Translations under genes and position numbers: made by a program
Shown: piece by piece, positions 6,166 through 13,624 of the stretch
Numbering within the stretch: the stretch's first letter is position 1
Layout of the letters: each line of letters starts with the position of its first letter
From: Alphaproteobacteria bacterium
GTDB taxonomy: Bacteria > Pseudomonadota > Alphaproteobacteria > Rhizobiales > Aestuariivirgaceae
NCBI GenBank assembly: GCA_020441605.1
Contig: JAGRLX010000076.1
Location: forward strand, 1 to 18,933
Length of the DNA: 18,933 bases
Reading direction: 5' to 3'
The notes under the pieces: model-generated
The model's input: the letters and a program-made list of their open reading frames with translations, nothing else
What the model was told of the DNA's origin: nothing
Databases searched by the model: none

Positions 6166-8109
6166 ATGGCTTGGCGATTGAAGCTCTTCGGGCAATTCGA
6201 TCTTACTGGCCCGCAAGGACCGGTGTCGCTGTCGAGCGCCAAGCTGAGCGCGCTGCTCGCCATTCTGGCGCGCGCGGCAAGGCCGGTTCAGCGCGAACAC
6301 TTGACCGCGATGTTGTGGGGGTCGCATTTCGACGACCAGGCCCGCCAGAATTTTCGCCAGGCCCTCGTGCGCCTGAGAAAGATCGTCGGCGCCGACGTCC
6401 TCCTGTCGAACGACGCCACGGTTCACCTCGCCCTGACCGAAGTCGAAAGCGACGTCGGCACGTTCGAGCATCTGGCTTCGGCCGGAACGCCCGAGGCCTT
6501 GAGGTCGGCGGCACAACTCATCGACGGAGAATTTCTCGCCGGATTGCATATCGCCGAGCCGCAATTCGAGGACTGGCTGACGGGAGAGCGGCGACGTCTC
6601 GGCGAACAGGCCTGCAATGTGCTGGCCAGGCTCGCGGCAGAGGACCTCGCACGGGGCGACGCGGCCCAGGCCCTGCGCCATGCGGAAGCCTGCGTGGCGC
6701 GCGACTATTTCCGTGAGGACGCTCACCGAACCCTGATGCAGGCCCTGACCCTGCTCGGCCGGCGTGCCGAGGCGGTGCGCCACCACCAGGACTTCGCCGC
6801 ACGCCTCCGCTACGAATTGCAGACCGCACCGCAGGAAGAGACCACACGGGTCTTCGAACGGTTGCGCAAAGGCACCGATCTGCCGGCGCCATCCGCCGCG
6901 CCGGCCGCCTCGGGCACAGGCAAACCCTCGATTGCGGTGCTGCCCTTCGCCAACCTCAGCAATGATTCCGAGCAGGACTTTTTCGCCGACGGTATCAGCG
7001 AAGACCTGATCGCCGAGATTTCGAAGTTCCGCTCGCTCTTCGTCATTTCGCGCAACTCATCATTTTCATTCAAGGGCGAGACTGTCGGGCTGCGCGACAT
7101 TGCTGCGAAACTCGGCGCGCGTTACGTCGTTGATGGCAGTGTGCGCAAGGCTGGGGACCGGCTCCGCATCACCGCAAAGCTTGTCGACGCCGGCGATGAC
7201 AAGACCCTGTGGGCCGACCACTACGACCGCAACACCGAAGATATCTTCGCGGTGCAGGACGAAGTGGTTCACGCCATTGTCTCGACCATCGAGCCGCAAC
7301 TGCTCACAAATGAGCGCAACCGGGCCCTGCGCAAACCACCCGACAGCCTCGACGCCTGGGAGGCCTATCAGCGCGGACTCTGGCAGTTGTTCCGTTACCG
7401 GCGCGAAGACCGAGATCAGGCCATCGCCCTGTTCCGGACGTCGATTGCACGTGATCCGCGCTTCGCCTCCGCCCATGCCGGACTGGCCCTTGCACTCTAT
7501 GTCTACGTCCTGCTTGGCAGCTCGCCGCATCGCGACGAAGACCTCTGCCAGGGCGTGGCTGCAGCCGAGACCGCTATCGACCTCGATGAATACGATCCCC
7601 TTGGCTATGCGGCGCTGGCGCGCTGCTACATCATGCTCAAGCGGCCGCAAGATGCCTTGACCGCTTCTGACCGCGCCATCCGATTCAATCCGAGCTTTGC
7701 CATGGCCCATTTCGCCCGTGGCCATTCGCTGTGGCATCAGGGCCGTCCGGCCGAGGCCATTCCATCCATCGACGAGGCCATGCGGCTCAGTCCGCGCGAC
7801 CCTACCCTGTGGGCCTTCATGGCCAGCCGTGCCATCGCGCTGGCACTGAGTGGCGAGGAAGAACAGGCGACCGAGTGGTCACGCCGGGCGCAGCAACAGA
7901 CCAATGCCGCCATCTTCGCCCATGTGGGTGAATTGCTGGGTTGGGGTCTCCTCGGAAGGACAGAAGAGGCGGCAAACGCGGTGGCCCGCGCCCAGGCCAC
8001 GATGCCGGATGTGAGCGTGTCGTTCCTCGACCGGGTTCTGCCGATCACCGACACCGCAAGCCGCGAACGTTTTCTCGCCGGCTTGCGCAAGAGTGGCCTG
8101 CCGGCCTGA
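6166..8109 (+). CDS. Transcriptional regulator: OmpR/SARP-type winged helix, BTAD, TolB-like and TPR domains
   Basis: A 647-residue multidomain protein. Residues 4-90 form a winged-helix DNA-binding domain beginning WRLKLFGQFDL and including AKLSALLAILARA and the recognition part RQNFRQALVRLRKI. Residues 95-235 are a bacterial transcriptional activator domain made of helical repeats. A linker rich in Ala and Pro (239-252) leads to SIAVLPFANLSNDSEQDFFA (255-274), the start of a TolB/FlgO-like domain also found in adenylate-cyclase-type TPR proteins. It runs through VDGSVRK to about 375. The rest (400-600) is TPR-like, with repeats around AIALFRTSIARDPRFASAHA and PSFAMAHFARGHSLWHQGRP. There is no cyclase catalytic domain and no membrane segment, so it is a cytosolic regulator sensing an unknown ligand or partner. 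No clear ribosome-binding site precedes the ATG. It diverges from the DUF1127 gene. Confidence 0.88.
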   Translation: MAWRLKLFGQFDLTGPQGPVSLSSAKLSALLAILARAARPVQREHLTAMLWGSHFDDQARQNFRQALVRLRKIVGADVLLSNDATVHLALTEVESDVGTFEHLASAGTPEALRSAAQLIDGEFLAGLHIAEPQFEDWLTGERRRLGEQACNVLARLAAEDLARGDAAQALRHAEACVARDYFREDAHRTLMQALTLLGRRAEAVRHHQDFAARLRYELQTAPQEETTRVFERLRKGTDLPAPSAAPAASGTGKPSIAVLPFANLSNDSEQDFFADGISEDLIAEISKFRSLFVISRNSSFSFKGETVGLRDIAAKLGARYVVDGSVRKAGDRLRITAKLVDAGDDKTLWADHYDRNTEDIFAVQDEVVHAIVSTIEPQLLTNERNRALRKPPDSLDAWEAYQRGLWQLFRYRREDRDQAIALFRTSIARDPRFASAHAGLALALYVYVLLGSSPHRDEDLCQGVAAAETAIDLDEYDPLGYAALARCYIMLKRPQDALTASDRAIRFNPSFAMAHFARGHSLWHQGRPAEAIPSIDEAMRLSPRDPTLWAFMASRAIALALSGEEEQATEWSRRAQQQTNAAIFAHVGELLGWGLLGRTEEAANAVARAQATMPDVSVSFLDRVLPITDTASRERFLAGLRKSGLPA

Positions 8110-8127
8110 GCCCCGCGACGTCAGGCC
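8103..8127. terminator. Possible bidirectional hairpin between convergent genes
   Basis: GGCCTGA at 8103-8109 and TCAGGCC at 8121-8127 form a perfect 7-bp inverted repeat with an 11-nt loop. Each arm contains the Ala-stop end (GCC TGA) of one of the two convergent genes, so the repeat partly reflects matching coding ends. There is no strong T-run on either side, so it is at best a weak two-way terminator. Confidence 0.3.
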
Positions 8128-8918
8128 TTCAGCAACCACGCGTGTTCCGTGGCGTTGTGGAACTTCCAGGTGCGCTTGGGACCCGCCATGACGTTCAGAT
8201 AGTAGAGGTCGTAGCCATGAGCGGTGGCGCAAGGGTGATAACCCTTGGGCACCAGCGTCACGTCGCCATCCTCGACCGCCATGGCCTCGTCCAGCGTGCG
8301 GTCATCGGTATAAACGCGCTGGAAGGCAAAGCCCTGCGGAGGATTGATCCGGTGATAATAGGTTTCCTCCAGCAGCGATTCGTGGGGCAGGTTGTCCTGG
8401 TCGTGCTTGTGCGGTGGATAGGACGAGGTATTGCCCGCCGGCGTGATGACCTCGACGACCAGCAGGCCCTCGGCAGGTTCCCACTCCGGAATGATATTGG
8501 TGACATGACGCACGTTATTGCCCTTGCCGCGGGTCTCCTGGTGCAACGCATCTGGTCCGATGACCCGGGCCGGATGCTTGCCGCCCTCGCCGGGCGCGGT
8601 GCAGACCGCGAGGGTGACGTCATTTTCGGCCGCGACCGACCAGGACATGCCCGCCGGGACATAGACCGACCACGGCTTGCCGTCGAACGGCGAGTTGCGT
8701 GCGCCAAGCACGCCGAAATCTTCGGCGCCGGCCGTGACCCGTCCCTTGCCTCCGATGAAGACCAGACAGACTTCGCGGCCTTCTTCACCGCCCGAGGCCT
8801 TCTGTCCCGCCTTCAGCTTCCACAGGTCGAAACCGACGTAGGTCCAGCCTGCTGACTGCGGGGTCACATGGACGATGCGGCCTTCATCAGCCTGCGGATG
8901 AATCTTCAGTTTCGACAT
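8121..8918 (-). CDS. iolB: 5-deoxy-glucuronate isomerase
   Basis: A 265-residue cupin enzyme of myo-inositol breakdown that converts 5-deoxy-D-glucuronate to 5-dehydro-2-deoxy-D-gluconate, the substrate of IolC. The double cupin fold carries the metal-site motif SSYPPHKHD (166-173, His170 and His172), EETYYHR (184-190) and VPKGYHP (223-229, His228). Length matches the family (about 265-270). The ATG at 8918 was chosen because AAGAGGAA lies about 7 nt upstream; a longer in-frame reading to 9038 would overlap iolC and has no family-like sequence. It follows iolC with a 34-nt gap on the same strand and ends 11 nt from the convergent regulator gene. In rhizobia iolB normally ends an iolR-C-D-E-B or similar cluster; here iolD and iolE are missing between the two. 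Confidence 0.95.
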   Translation of the reverse strand: MSKLKIHPQADEGRIVHVTPQSAGWTYVGFDLWKLKAGQKASGGEEGREVCLVFIGGKGRVTAGAEDFGVLGARNSPFDGKPWSVYVPAGMSWSVAAENDVTLAVCTAPGEGGKHPARVIGPDALHQETRGKGNNVRHVTNIIPEWEPAEGLLVVEVITPAGNTSSYPPHKHDQDNLPHESLLEETYYHRINPPQGFAFQRVYTDDRTLDEAMAVEDGDVTLVPKGYHPCATAHGYDLYYLNVMAGPKRTWKFHNATEHAWLLKA

Positions 8919-8952
8919 GGCAATTCCTCTTGCGGTCGCTGTGGGCCGGGTT

Positions 8953-10905
8953 TCACGCGGCCCGGCTGTGATGGGCCTTGTGCCACAGATCGACGAGATT
9001 GCCGAATCGTCCGGCCATGTCGTCGATCGCCGCCGCATCGCTCATCCGGCCGGCCAGCCAATCCTGCGCCGCGGCGGAGAAAATGGTGCGGCCCACAGCG
9101 AAACCCTTGACCGCCTGCCGGTCCGCCGCCACCTCGAAACCCTTGGCCAGCTGCTCCTCAGGCGCATCGAGACCGAGGAGCACGACACCACGGCACCAGG
9201 GATCATTCTCGCGGATGACCGCGCCGATGGCGTCCCAGGCCATGGACGACGCCTGCGGTTCGAGCTTCCACCAGTCGGGCTTGATTCCGAGGGCATAGTG
9301 CTCGGCCATCGCCCGCGCCACGGTCGTGTCGTCAATGCTGCCATGCTTGCCGCAGATGATCTCGATCAGAAGTTCGCGCCCCACCTTGCGTGCCGCCTCG
9401 TACAGCGTGCGCAGTTTCTGCGACTGTTCGGCCTTGAGTTCAGCCGGATCGTCCGGATGATAGAACGACAGGCACTTGATGGTATGGGTCACCGGCCACT
9501 CGGCCAGCCGGGCCCCCACATCCTGGGTGAACTCGAAACGCAGCGGACGTGAACCCGGCCGCTCCAGCGGACGCCCGACCCACAGGCCGAGTTTGGCGGC
9601 ATCGAACATGGCTTCGCGCCCATAGACATCGTCAAGCAGGGTTCCGAAGCCGGGCTTGCCTGCCGACACCCTGGCAATGGCAGCGATGGCAAGACGCTTG
9701 AAGGCATTCAGGCGTTCGCGCGGTGCGCCTGCCGTGTCGGCCATGTCTTCCAACTGCTTGCGATGGTCGATCGCCAGGGCCAGCAGCGTGTCCGGCTGGG
9801 CCCGCCGGGTGGTGGCCCAATGCACGTGATTGATCGCCTCGTCCTTGCGCAGCGCCTTGTGCGGGCTGCCGTGCCTGAGGAAGAACTGCAACTCCTCCCA
9901 AGTCGGAATCTCGGGCGAGCACAGGAGCCGCGACACGGCGAAGGCCCCGCAGGCATTGGCCCAGGTGGCACAGGTCGCATAATCTTCCCCCCTGAGCCAG
10001 CCGCGCAGGAAGCCGGACATGAAACTGTCGCCAGCCCCCAGGACGTTGTAGACCTCGATCGGGAAACCGGTGCCGACGATGCCCTTTTCGAGGGAATCGG
10101 GAATGGCGCCGGGATAGACCACGCAGCCCATTGGCCCGCGCTTCAGGACGATCACCGCCGAAGACAGCGACCTGATCGTACGAAGGGCCTTGAGCGTGTC
10201 CTCGCTGCCGGCGGCAATGTGAACCTCCTCCTCCGTTCCGACGATCAGGTCACAATCGGGGAGAATGGTCTTCAGGTGTTCCGACACCTTGTCAGACTTG
10301 ATGTAGCGTTCCTCGCCCGCGCCGAGCCCGGCTAGGCCCCAGAGATTGGGCCGGTAATCGATGTCGAAGATCACCTTGGCGCCATGGGCCTTGGCCAGGC
10401 GCATGGCCTTGCGCTGGGCGGCATCGGTGTTCGGCGTGGCGAAATGCGTGCCGGTCACCAGCACCGAAGCCGCACGGGCGATGAAGGACTCCTGGACATC
10501 GTCTTCGTTGAGAGCGCTGTCGGCGCAATTGTCGCGGTAGAAGATCAACGGGAAGGTCTTGTCGTTTTCGACTGACAGAAGCACCAGCGAGGTGAGCCGC
10601 GCCGGATCGGTGACGATGCCCTCGAGGGCCACACCTTCCCGCACCATCTGCTCCTTGACATAGCGCCCCATCTGTTCGTCGCCGACCCGGGTGATGAGAC
10701 CGGATTTCAGCCCCAGCCGCGCCGTGCCGATGGCGATGTTCGACGGGCAGCCGCCGACCGACTTGGCGAAAGAGGACACATCCTCGAGCCGCGAGCCGAT
10801 CTGCTGTCCATAGAGATCGACCGAGCAGCGCCCGACAGTAATGACGTCCAGCCGCGCCACGGCTTTAGCTTCCGGCACCATGCCCGCCTCCATGTTCTTC
10901 GACAT
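8953..10905 (-). CDS. iolC: Bifunctional 5-dehydro-2-deoxygluconokinase / DUF2090 (putative 5-dehydro-2-deoxyphosphogluconate aldolase)
   Basis: A 650-residue fusion. Residues about 18-330 are a PfkB/ribokinase-fold kinase: VITVGRCSVDLYG (21-33), GGCPSNIAIGTARLG (51-65), the DNCAD substrate region (125-129), LKRGPMGCVVYP (254-265) and the anion-hole motif GAGDSF (290-295) with catalytic Asp293. It phosphorylates 5-dehydro-2-deoxy-D-gluconate. Residues about 335-645 are DUF2090, a TIM-barrel domain annotated in such fusions as the aldolase that splits the product into DHAP and malonate semialdehyde, the role of IolJ in Bacillus. The first ATG (10905) lacks a good ribosome-binding site. An internal ATG at 10881 has GGAGG 5 nt upstream and would give 642 residues with all motifs intact, so the start is uncertain by 8 codons. 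It lies between the RpiR regulator and iolB. Confidence 0.94.
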   Translation of the reverse strand: MSKNMEAGMVPEAKAVARLDVITVGRCSVDLYGQQIGSRLEDVSSFAKSVGGCPSNIAIGTARLGLKSGLITRVGDEQMGRYVKEQMVREGVALEGIVTDPARLTSLVLLSVENDKTFPLIFYRDNCADSALNEDDVQESFIARAASVLVTGTHFATPNTDAAQRKAMRLAKAHGAKVIFDIDYRPNLWGLAGLGAGEERYIKSDKVSEHLKTILPDCDLIVGTEEEVHIAAGSEDTLKALRTIRSLSSAVIVLKRGPMGCVVYPGAIPDSLEKGIVGTGFPIEVYNVLGAGDSFMSGFLRGWLRGEDYATCATWANACGAFAVSRLLCSPEIPTWEELQFFLRHGSPHKALRKDEAINHVHWATTRRAQPDTLLALAIDHRKQLEDMADTAGAPRERLNAFKRLAIAAIARVSAGKPGFGTLLDDVYGREAMFDAAKLGLWVGRPLERPGSRPLRFEFTQDVGARLAEWPVTHTIKCLSFYHPDDPAELKAEQSQKLRTLYEAARKVGRELLIEIICGKHGSIDDTTVARAMAEHYALGIKPDWWKLEPQASSMAWDAIGAVIRENDPWCRGVVLLGLDAPEEQLAKGFEVAADRQAVKGFAVGRTIFSAAAQDWLAGRMSDAAAIDDMAGRFGNLVDLWHKAHHSRAA

Positions 10906-10918
10906 TGCGTGGATAAAT

Positions 10919-10962
10919 GAAACAATAATTCCAATAAAAAGTCAATTCAGAATATAAATTCT
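10919..10962. promoter_or_regulatory. Candidate operator for the RpiR/IolR regulator upstream of iolC
   Basis: The 81-nt gap between the regulator and iolC is strikingly AT-rich for this genome. It holds two 14-bp elements with the same geometry: GAAA-N6-TTCC at 10919-10932 and the perfect palindrome AGAA-N6-TTCT at 10949-10962, with centres exactly 30 bp apart. The IolR site described in Sinorhizobium meliloti is, from memory, GGAA-N6-TTCC, so the first is one base off and the second differs at the outermost base of each half. This fits repression of iolCB and possibly a separate iolC promoter. Confidence 0.5.
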
Positions 10963-10986
10963 ATTACATTCCGTCGAGCCGCAGGT

Positions 10987-11814
10987 TCATTCGCGCTTTT
11001 CGGCGATCGCCACGGTCAGCGTCATGGCAAGAGTCAACGTCGCGGCCATCGAGCGGAAGCCTTCGAAATTGGCCTCGACCACCTCGATCCACAGGCCGGC
11101 AATCTGGGCCAGGGGCGAAAACGGGCTGTCGGTAATCGCCACCACCGGGACATCGCGTGCCGCCGCCGCCTGCGACAGCGTCACCGTCTCGCTGGCATAG
11201 GGCGTGAAGCTGATGGCCAGCACCGCGTCACGGGACGTGGCGAAAGTCAATTGTTCGGCCGCAAGCCCGCCGACCGCATCCACCAGCGCGCTCCGCACGC
11301 CAAGCTTGCCGAACGCATAGGCCATGTAACTGGCGATGGGAAACGACCGCCTGAGACCGATGATGTAGAGCGTTTCGGCCCTGGCGAGTGTTTCGACGGC
11401 AAGGTCGAGCTGCGCCGGATCGAGCTTCTCGCGGAAGGAGGCGATCGACTTCTCCGCCGCATCGCTGAATCCGTGGAACACCGTATTGGGCTTGGACGAA
11501 GCCAGCGCATGCTCGCGCAACTGTGCGATGCGTTCGTCGTAATTCAGGATGCGATCGCGCAGCCGCGAGCGGAATACCTCCTGCATCTCTGAAAAACCCT
11601 GGTATCCGAGGGCCTGGGAGAACCGCACCAGGGTGGAGGGCTGAACCGCAGCTTGCTCGGCGATGCTGGAGACGGTCCCAAAGGCGATCTCGTCCGGATG
11701 TTCCAGGGCAAAACCCGCAATCTGCGTGAGCCGCTTGGGCAGATCCGCGGCGCGGGCGGCGATGAGTGCCTTGAGGCCCGCGAAATCCCGCGGCGGGGCT
11801 TCGACATCGGTCAT
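10987..11814 (-). CDS. iolR: RpiR-family transcriptional regulator, probable inositol repressor
   Basis: A 275-residue protein with an N-terminal RpiR-type helix-turn-helix (about 10-85: FGTVSSIAEQAAVQPSTLVR continuing with FSQALGYQGFSEMQEVFRS) and a C-terminal SIS sugar-phosphate-binding domain (about 125-265: TLYIIGLRRSFPIASYMAYA, then VLAISFTPYASET and VVAITDSPFSPLA). Such proteins sense a phosphorylated sugar. In rhizobia the RpiR-type IolR represses inositol genes and responds to a phosphorylated intermediate made by IolC; the same is inferred here from its place directly upstream of iolC and iolB. An AAGGAG sequence is present but about 13 nt before the ATG, farther than usual. A separate promoter for iolC in the following AT-rich gap is likely. 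Confidence 0.85.
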   Translation of the reverse strand: MTDVEAPPRDFAGLKALIAARAADLPKRLTQIAGFALEHPDEIAFGTVSSIAEQAAVQPSTLVRFSQALGYQGFSEMQEVFRSRLRDRILNYDERIAQLREHALASSKPNTVFHGFSDAAEKSIASFREKLDPAQLDLAVETLARAETLYIIGLRRSFPIASYMAYAFGKLGVRSALVDAVGGLAAEQLTFATSRDAVLAISFTPYASETVTLSQAAAARDVPVVAITDSPFSPLAQIAGLWIEVVEANFEGFRSMAATLTLAMTLTVAIAEKRE

Positions 11815-11947
11815 TGGACTACAACATCTCCTTGGTCCAGACGATCCCCTAGATCATTTGTTCCATTTTGGAGGGACTCAGGCGGCGCGGCAACCGAAAT
11901 GTGACTTTCCAGCCCGCCGGTCCGTCAAGCAAATTGTCCCAAGACCG
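11815..11947 (-). promoter_or_regulatory. Intergenic region upstream of the RpiR regulator
   Basis: This 133-nt gap must contain the promoter of the regulator gene. It holds the short palindrome TCCATTTTGGA (11862-11872), which has one base less spacing than the GGAA/TTCC operator type, and a weak 5-bp inverted repeat CCAAG/CTTGG (11939-11943 and 11951-11955) over the stop of the BrkB gene that transcribes toward other sequence. Neither is compelling on its own. Confidence 0.2.
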
Positions 11948-12844
11948 TCACTTGGCTTCCTTTGCCTCCACCACCTTCACCTCGTCGGTCTCCGGATTGG
12001 CGCTGTGGGTGAGCCGGTGCACGGCGAGAACGCGGTTCACCTCGCCGCCGAAGATCAACACCAGTGCGGCCAGATAGACGAAGAACATGGCGGCGAAGAG
12101 ACCCGACAGCGAGGCATAGGTTGAGGCAAAGGTATTGAAGCGCACCAGATAGTAGGAGAACACGCTGGTCAGCACCATCCACACCGCCACGGTGAGCAGC
12201 ACGCCGGGAAGGACCTCGAGGAGATTCAGCCGTTTGGCGGGCAGGATGCGATGGCAAAGCAGCAATCCCCCGGTGAGCAGCAGGACCGCGACGGGAATGC
12301 GCAGGGCATCAAAGGTAGCGAAGCTCGGCCTGAGATCGGGCGCATGGGAATCGATGAAGGCGAAGGCCACCGGCGCAAAGACGATGAGCGAGGCGAAGAT
12401 GAGCAAGCCCGCCGCCGCCCCGATCACGAAGAGCACATTCTGCAGATAGGTCAGCCAGAAACTGCGGGTATCGCGAAGGTCGTAGGCGCGGTTGAGGCCG
12501 ACACGGACGCTGTCGACGCCGGCCATGGCGCTCCAGATGGTCAGCGCCGCCGAGAGGCTGAGCAATCCGGTGCGCGGCACGGTGAGGATCGAGCGAATTT
12601 CCGGCGCCAGCGGCCGCACCAATTCTTCCGGCGCCACACCGAGAAGGTAATTCACCACCCGCTCGACCAGGTCCTCGGTGCCGAGGAAACCGGCGAGGGC
12701 GGTCAAGAAGATCAGGAAGGGAAACAGCGAGAATACCGAACGGAAGGCGATGTTCCCCGCCAATGGGATGGCCTCGTCGGCAAATAGTCGCCGCACGGCC
12801 TCCATTCCCAAGGCGAGCATGGTGGGGCGTTCGCTGTCCGTCAT
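11948..12844 (-). CDS. YihY/BrkB-family inner-membrane protein
   Basis: A 298-residue integral membrane protein with about six membrane helices: 31-54 (AFRSVFSLFPFLIFLTALAG), about 90-110, 135-165, 185-205, 215-240 and 250-275. The conserved family features are the LAGNIAFRSVFSLFPFL first helix, LTIWSAMAGVDSVRVGLNRA and the LIFGGEVNRVL ending, followed by a charged cytoplasmic tail rich in Glu and Lys. Function is unknown; older annotation as ribonuclease BN or as a serum-resistance factor is not supported for this family in general. The ATG at 12844 is preferred because GAGGG lies 4 nt before it; an upstream in-frame ATG at 12862 would add six residues. It follows the TerB-like gene on the same strand with a short gap and may be co-transcribed with it. 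Confidence 0.88.
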   Translation of the reverse strand: MTDSERPTMLALGMEAVRRLFADEAIPLAGNIAFRSVFSLFPFLIFLTALAGFLGTEDLVERVVNYLLGVAPEELVRPLAPEIRSILTVPRTGLLSLSAALTIWSAMAGVDSVRVGLNRAYDLRDTRSFWLTYLQNVLFVIGAAAGLLIFASLIVFAPVAFAFIDSHAPDLRPSFATFDALRIPVAVLLLTGGLLLCHRILPAKRLNLLEVLPGVLLTVAVWMVLTSVFSYYLVRFNTFASTYASLSGLFAAMFFVYLAALVLIFGGEVNRVLAVHRLTHSANPETDEVKVVEAKEAK

Positions 12845-12871
12845 GGGCCCTCGATAGCCCATGCGCGCGGC

Positions 12872-13564
12872 TTACGCCACGGCCTTGCGGGCCTCCTCCT
12901 CGATGCTGGCCCTGAGGCCGGGATCGAGCTTCAGGCGCGACGCCAGCATGGCGAGATAGGCCTGTTCGGCTGGATCGTCGGGATCGATGGCAAGCACCGA
13001 GGCCGCATAGATTTCAACCGCCATCTCCGGCGATGAGGCCGCCTTGACCACGGAATCGATGTCGAGGGGCTTTCGCAGCTCATCCATCACCCAGGCCTTG
13101 GCCTCGACGTCCAGGTTCAACTCGTCCAGCTTGCCGAAGATCTTCTTCTGTTCGGCGGCATCGATATGGCCATCGGCCTTGGCGGCGGAGATCATGGCGC
13201 GGAGGATCGCCAGACTCATCTCGTCGCGGTAGGCGGGAATGGCCGGCAGAAATGGCGTTCCCTCGGGTTCCGGCGTGATGTCCTTCATCGGCGAAGACTC
13301 GCCGCCATCGGACGGCGCCTTCGATGCCTGCCAGTTTTGATAGGCCTTATAAGCCAGGCCCGCGAGAGCTGCTGTGCCGCCCACCTTGAGGGCGGTCTTG
13401 GCGATCTTCTTCGGCGACTTGCCGCTGAGCAGAAGCCCGATAAGCCCGCCCGCCGCGGCGCCGCCGGCCAGCCCTTTCAGGAGATCGGGAGAAGCGCCCT
13501 TGCGGGTGCCGTCGGGATTTGTTCCGCCGAGGAACTGATCAAGCAGCGACTTGGGATCGAACAT
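12872..13564 (-). CDS. DUF533 / TerB-like protein
   Basis: A 230-residue protein. The N-terminus MFDPKSLLDQFLG leads to a Gly/Ala-rich hydrophobic segment (GLAGGAAAGGLIGLLLSG, 31-48) and a second one (VGGTAALAGLAYKAYQNW, 61-78), then a polar linker. The C-terminal domain (about 115-228) resembles TerB: LAILRAMISAAKADGHIDAA has the acidic metal-binding-like loop ADGHID (130-135), followed by EQKKIF. Similar proteins are called tellurite-resistance TerB family or YebE/DUF533 inner-membrane proteins, but tellurite resistance is not established for them. The start at 13564 has AAGGAG 4 nt upstream. The same frame is open farther upstream through the divergent exporter gene, but that part is low-complexity and not family-like. 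It diverges from the EamA gene with a 60-nt gap. Confidence 0.85.
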   Translation of the reverse strand: MFDPKSLLDQFLGGTNPDGTRKGASPDLLKGLAGGAAAGGLIGLLLSGKSPKKIAKTALKVGGTAALAGLAYKAYQNWQASKAPSDGGESSPMKDITPEPEGTPFLPAIPAYRDEMSLAILRAMISAAKADGHIDAAEQKKIFGKLDELNLDVEAKAWVMDELRKPLDIDSVVKAASSPEMAVEIYAASVLAIDPDDPAEQAYLAMLASRLKLDPGLRASIEEEARKAVA

Positions 13565-13624
13565 GGCTCTCCTTCCGAATCTATGTCTCGCCTTCGGCCC
13601 GTGACCCGTGCATATGAGCGGCGC

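Noticed and set aside
7941..8855. Plus-strand open frame across the regulator end and iolB
   Set aside because: It runs antisense to the well-supported IolB cupin and through the end of the regulator in another frame; composition is shadow-like.
8919..9038. Longer start for IolB
   Set aside because: It would overlap the iolC 3' end and add Arg/Thr-rich residues unlike the family; AAGAGGAA sits correctly before the 8918 ATG.
13166..13624. N-terminal extension of the EamA frame
   Set aside because: It is antisense to the TerB-like gene and has no membrane helices; the exporter family begins at the 13625 ATG.
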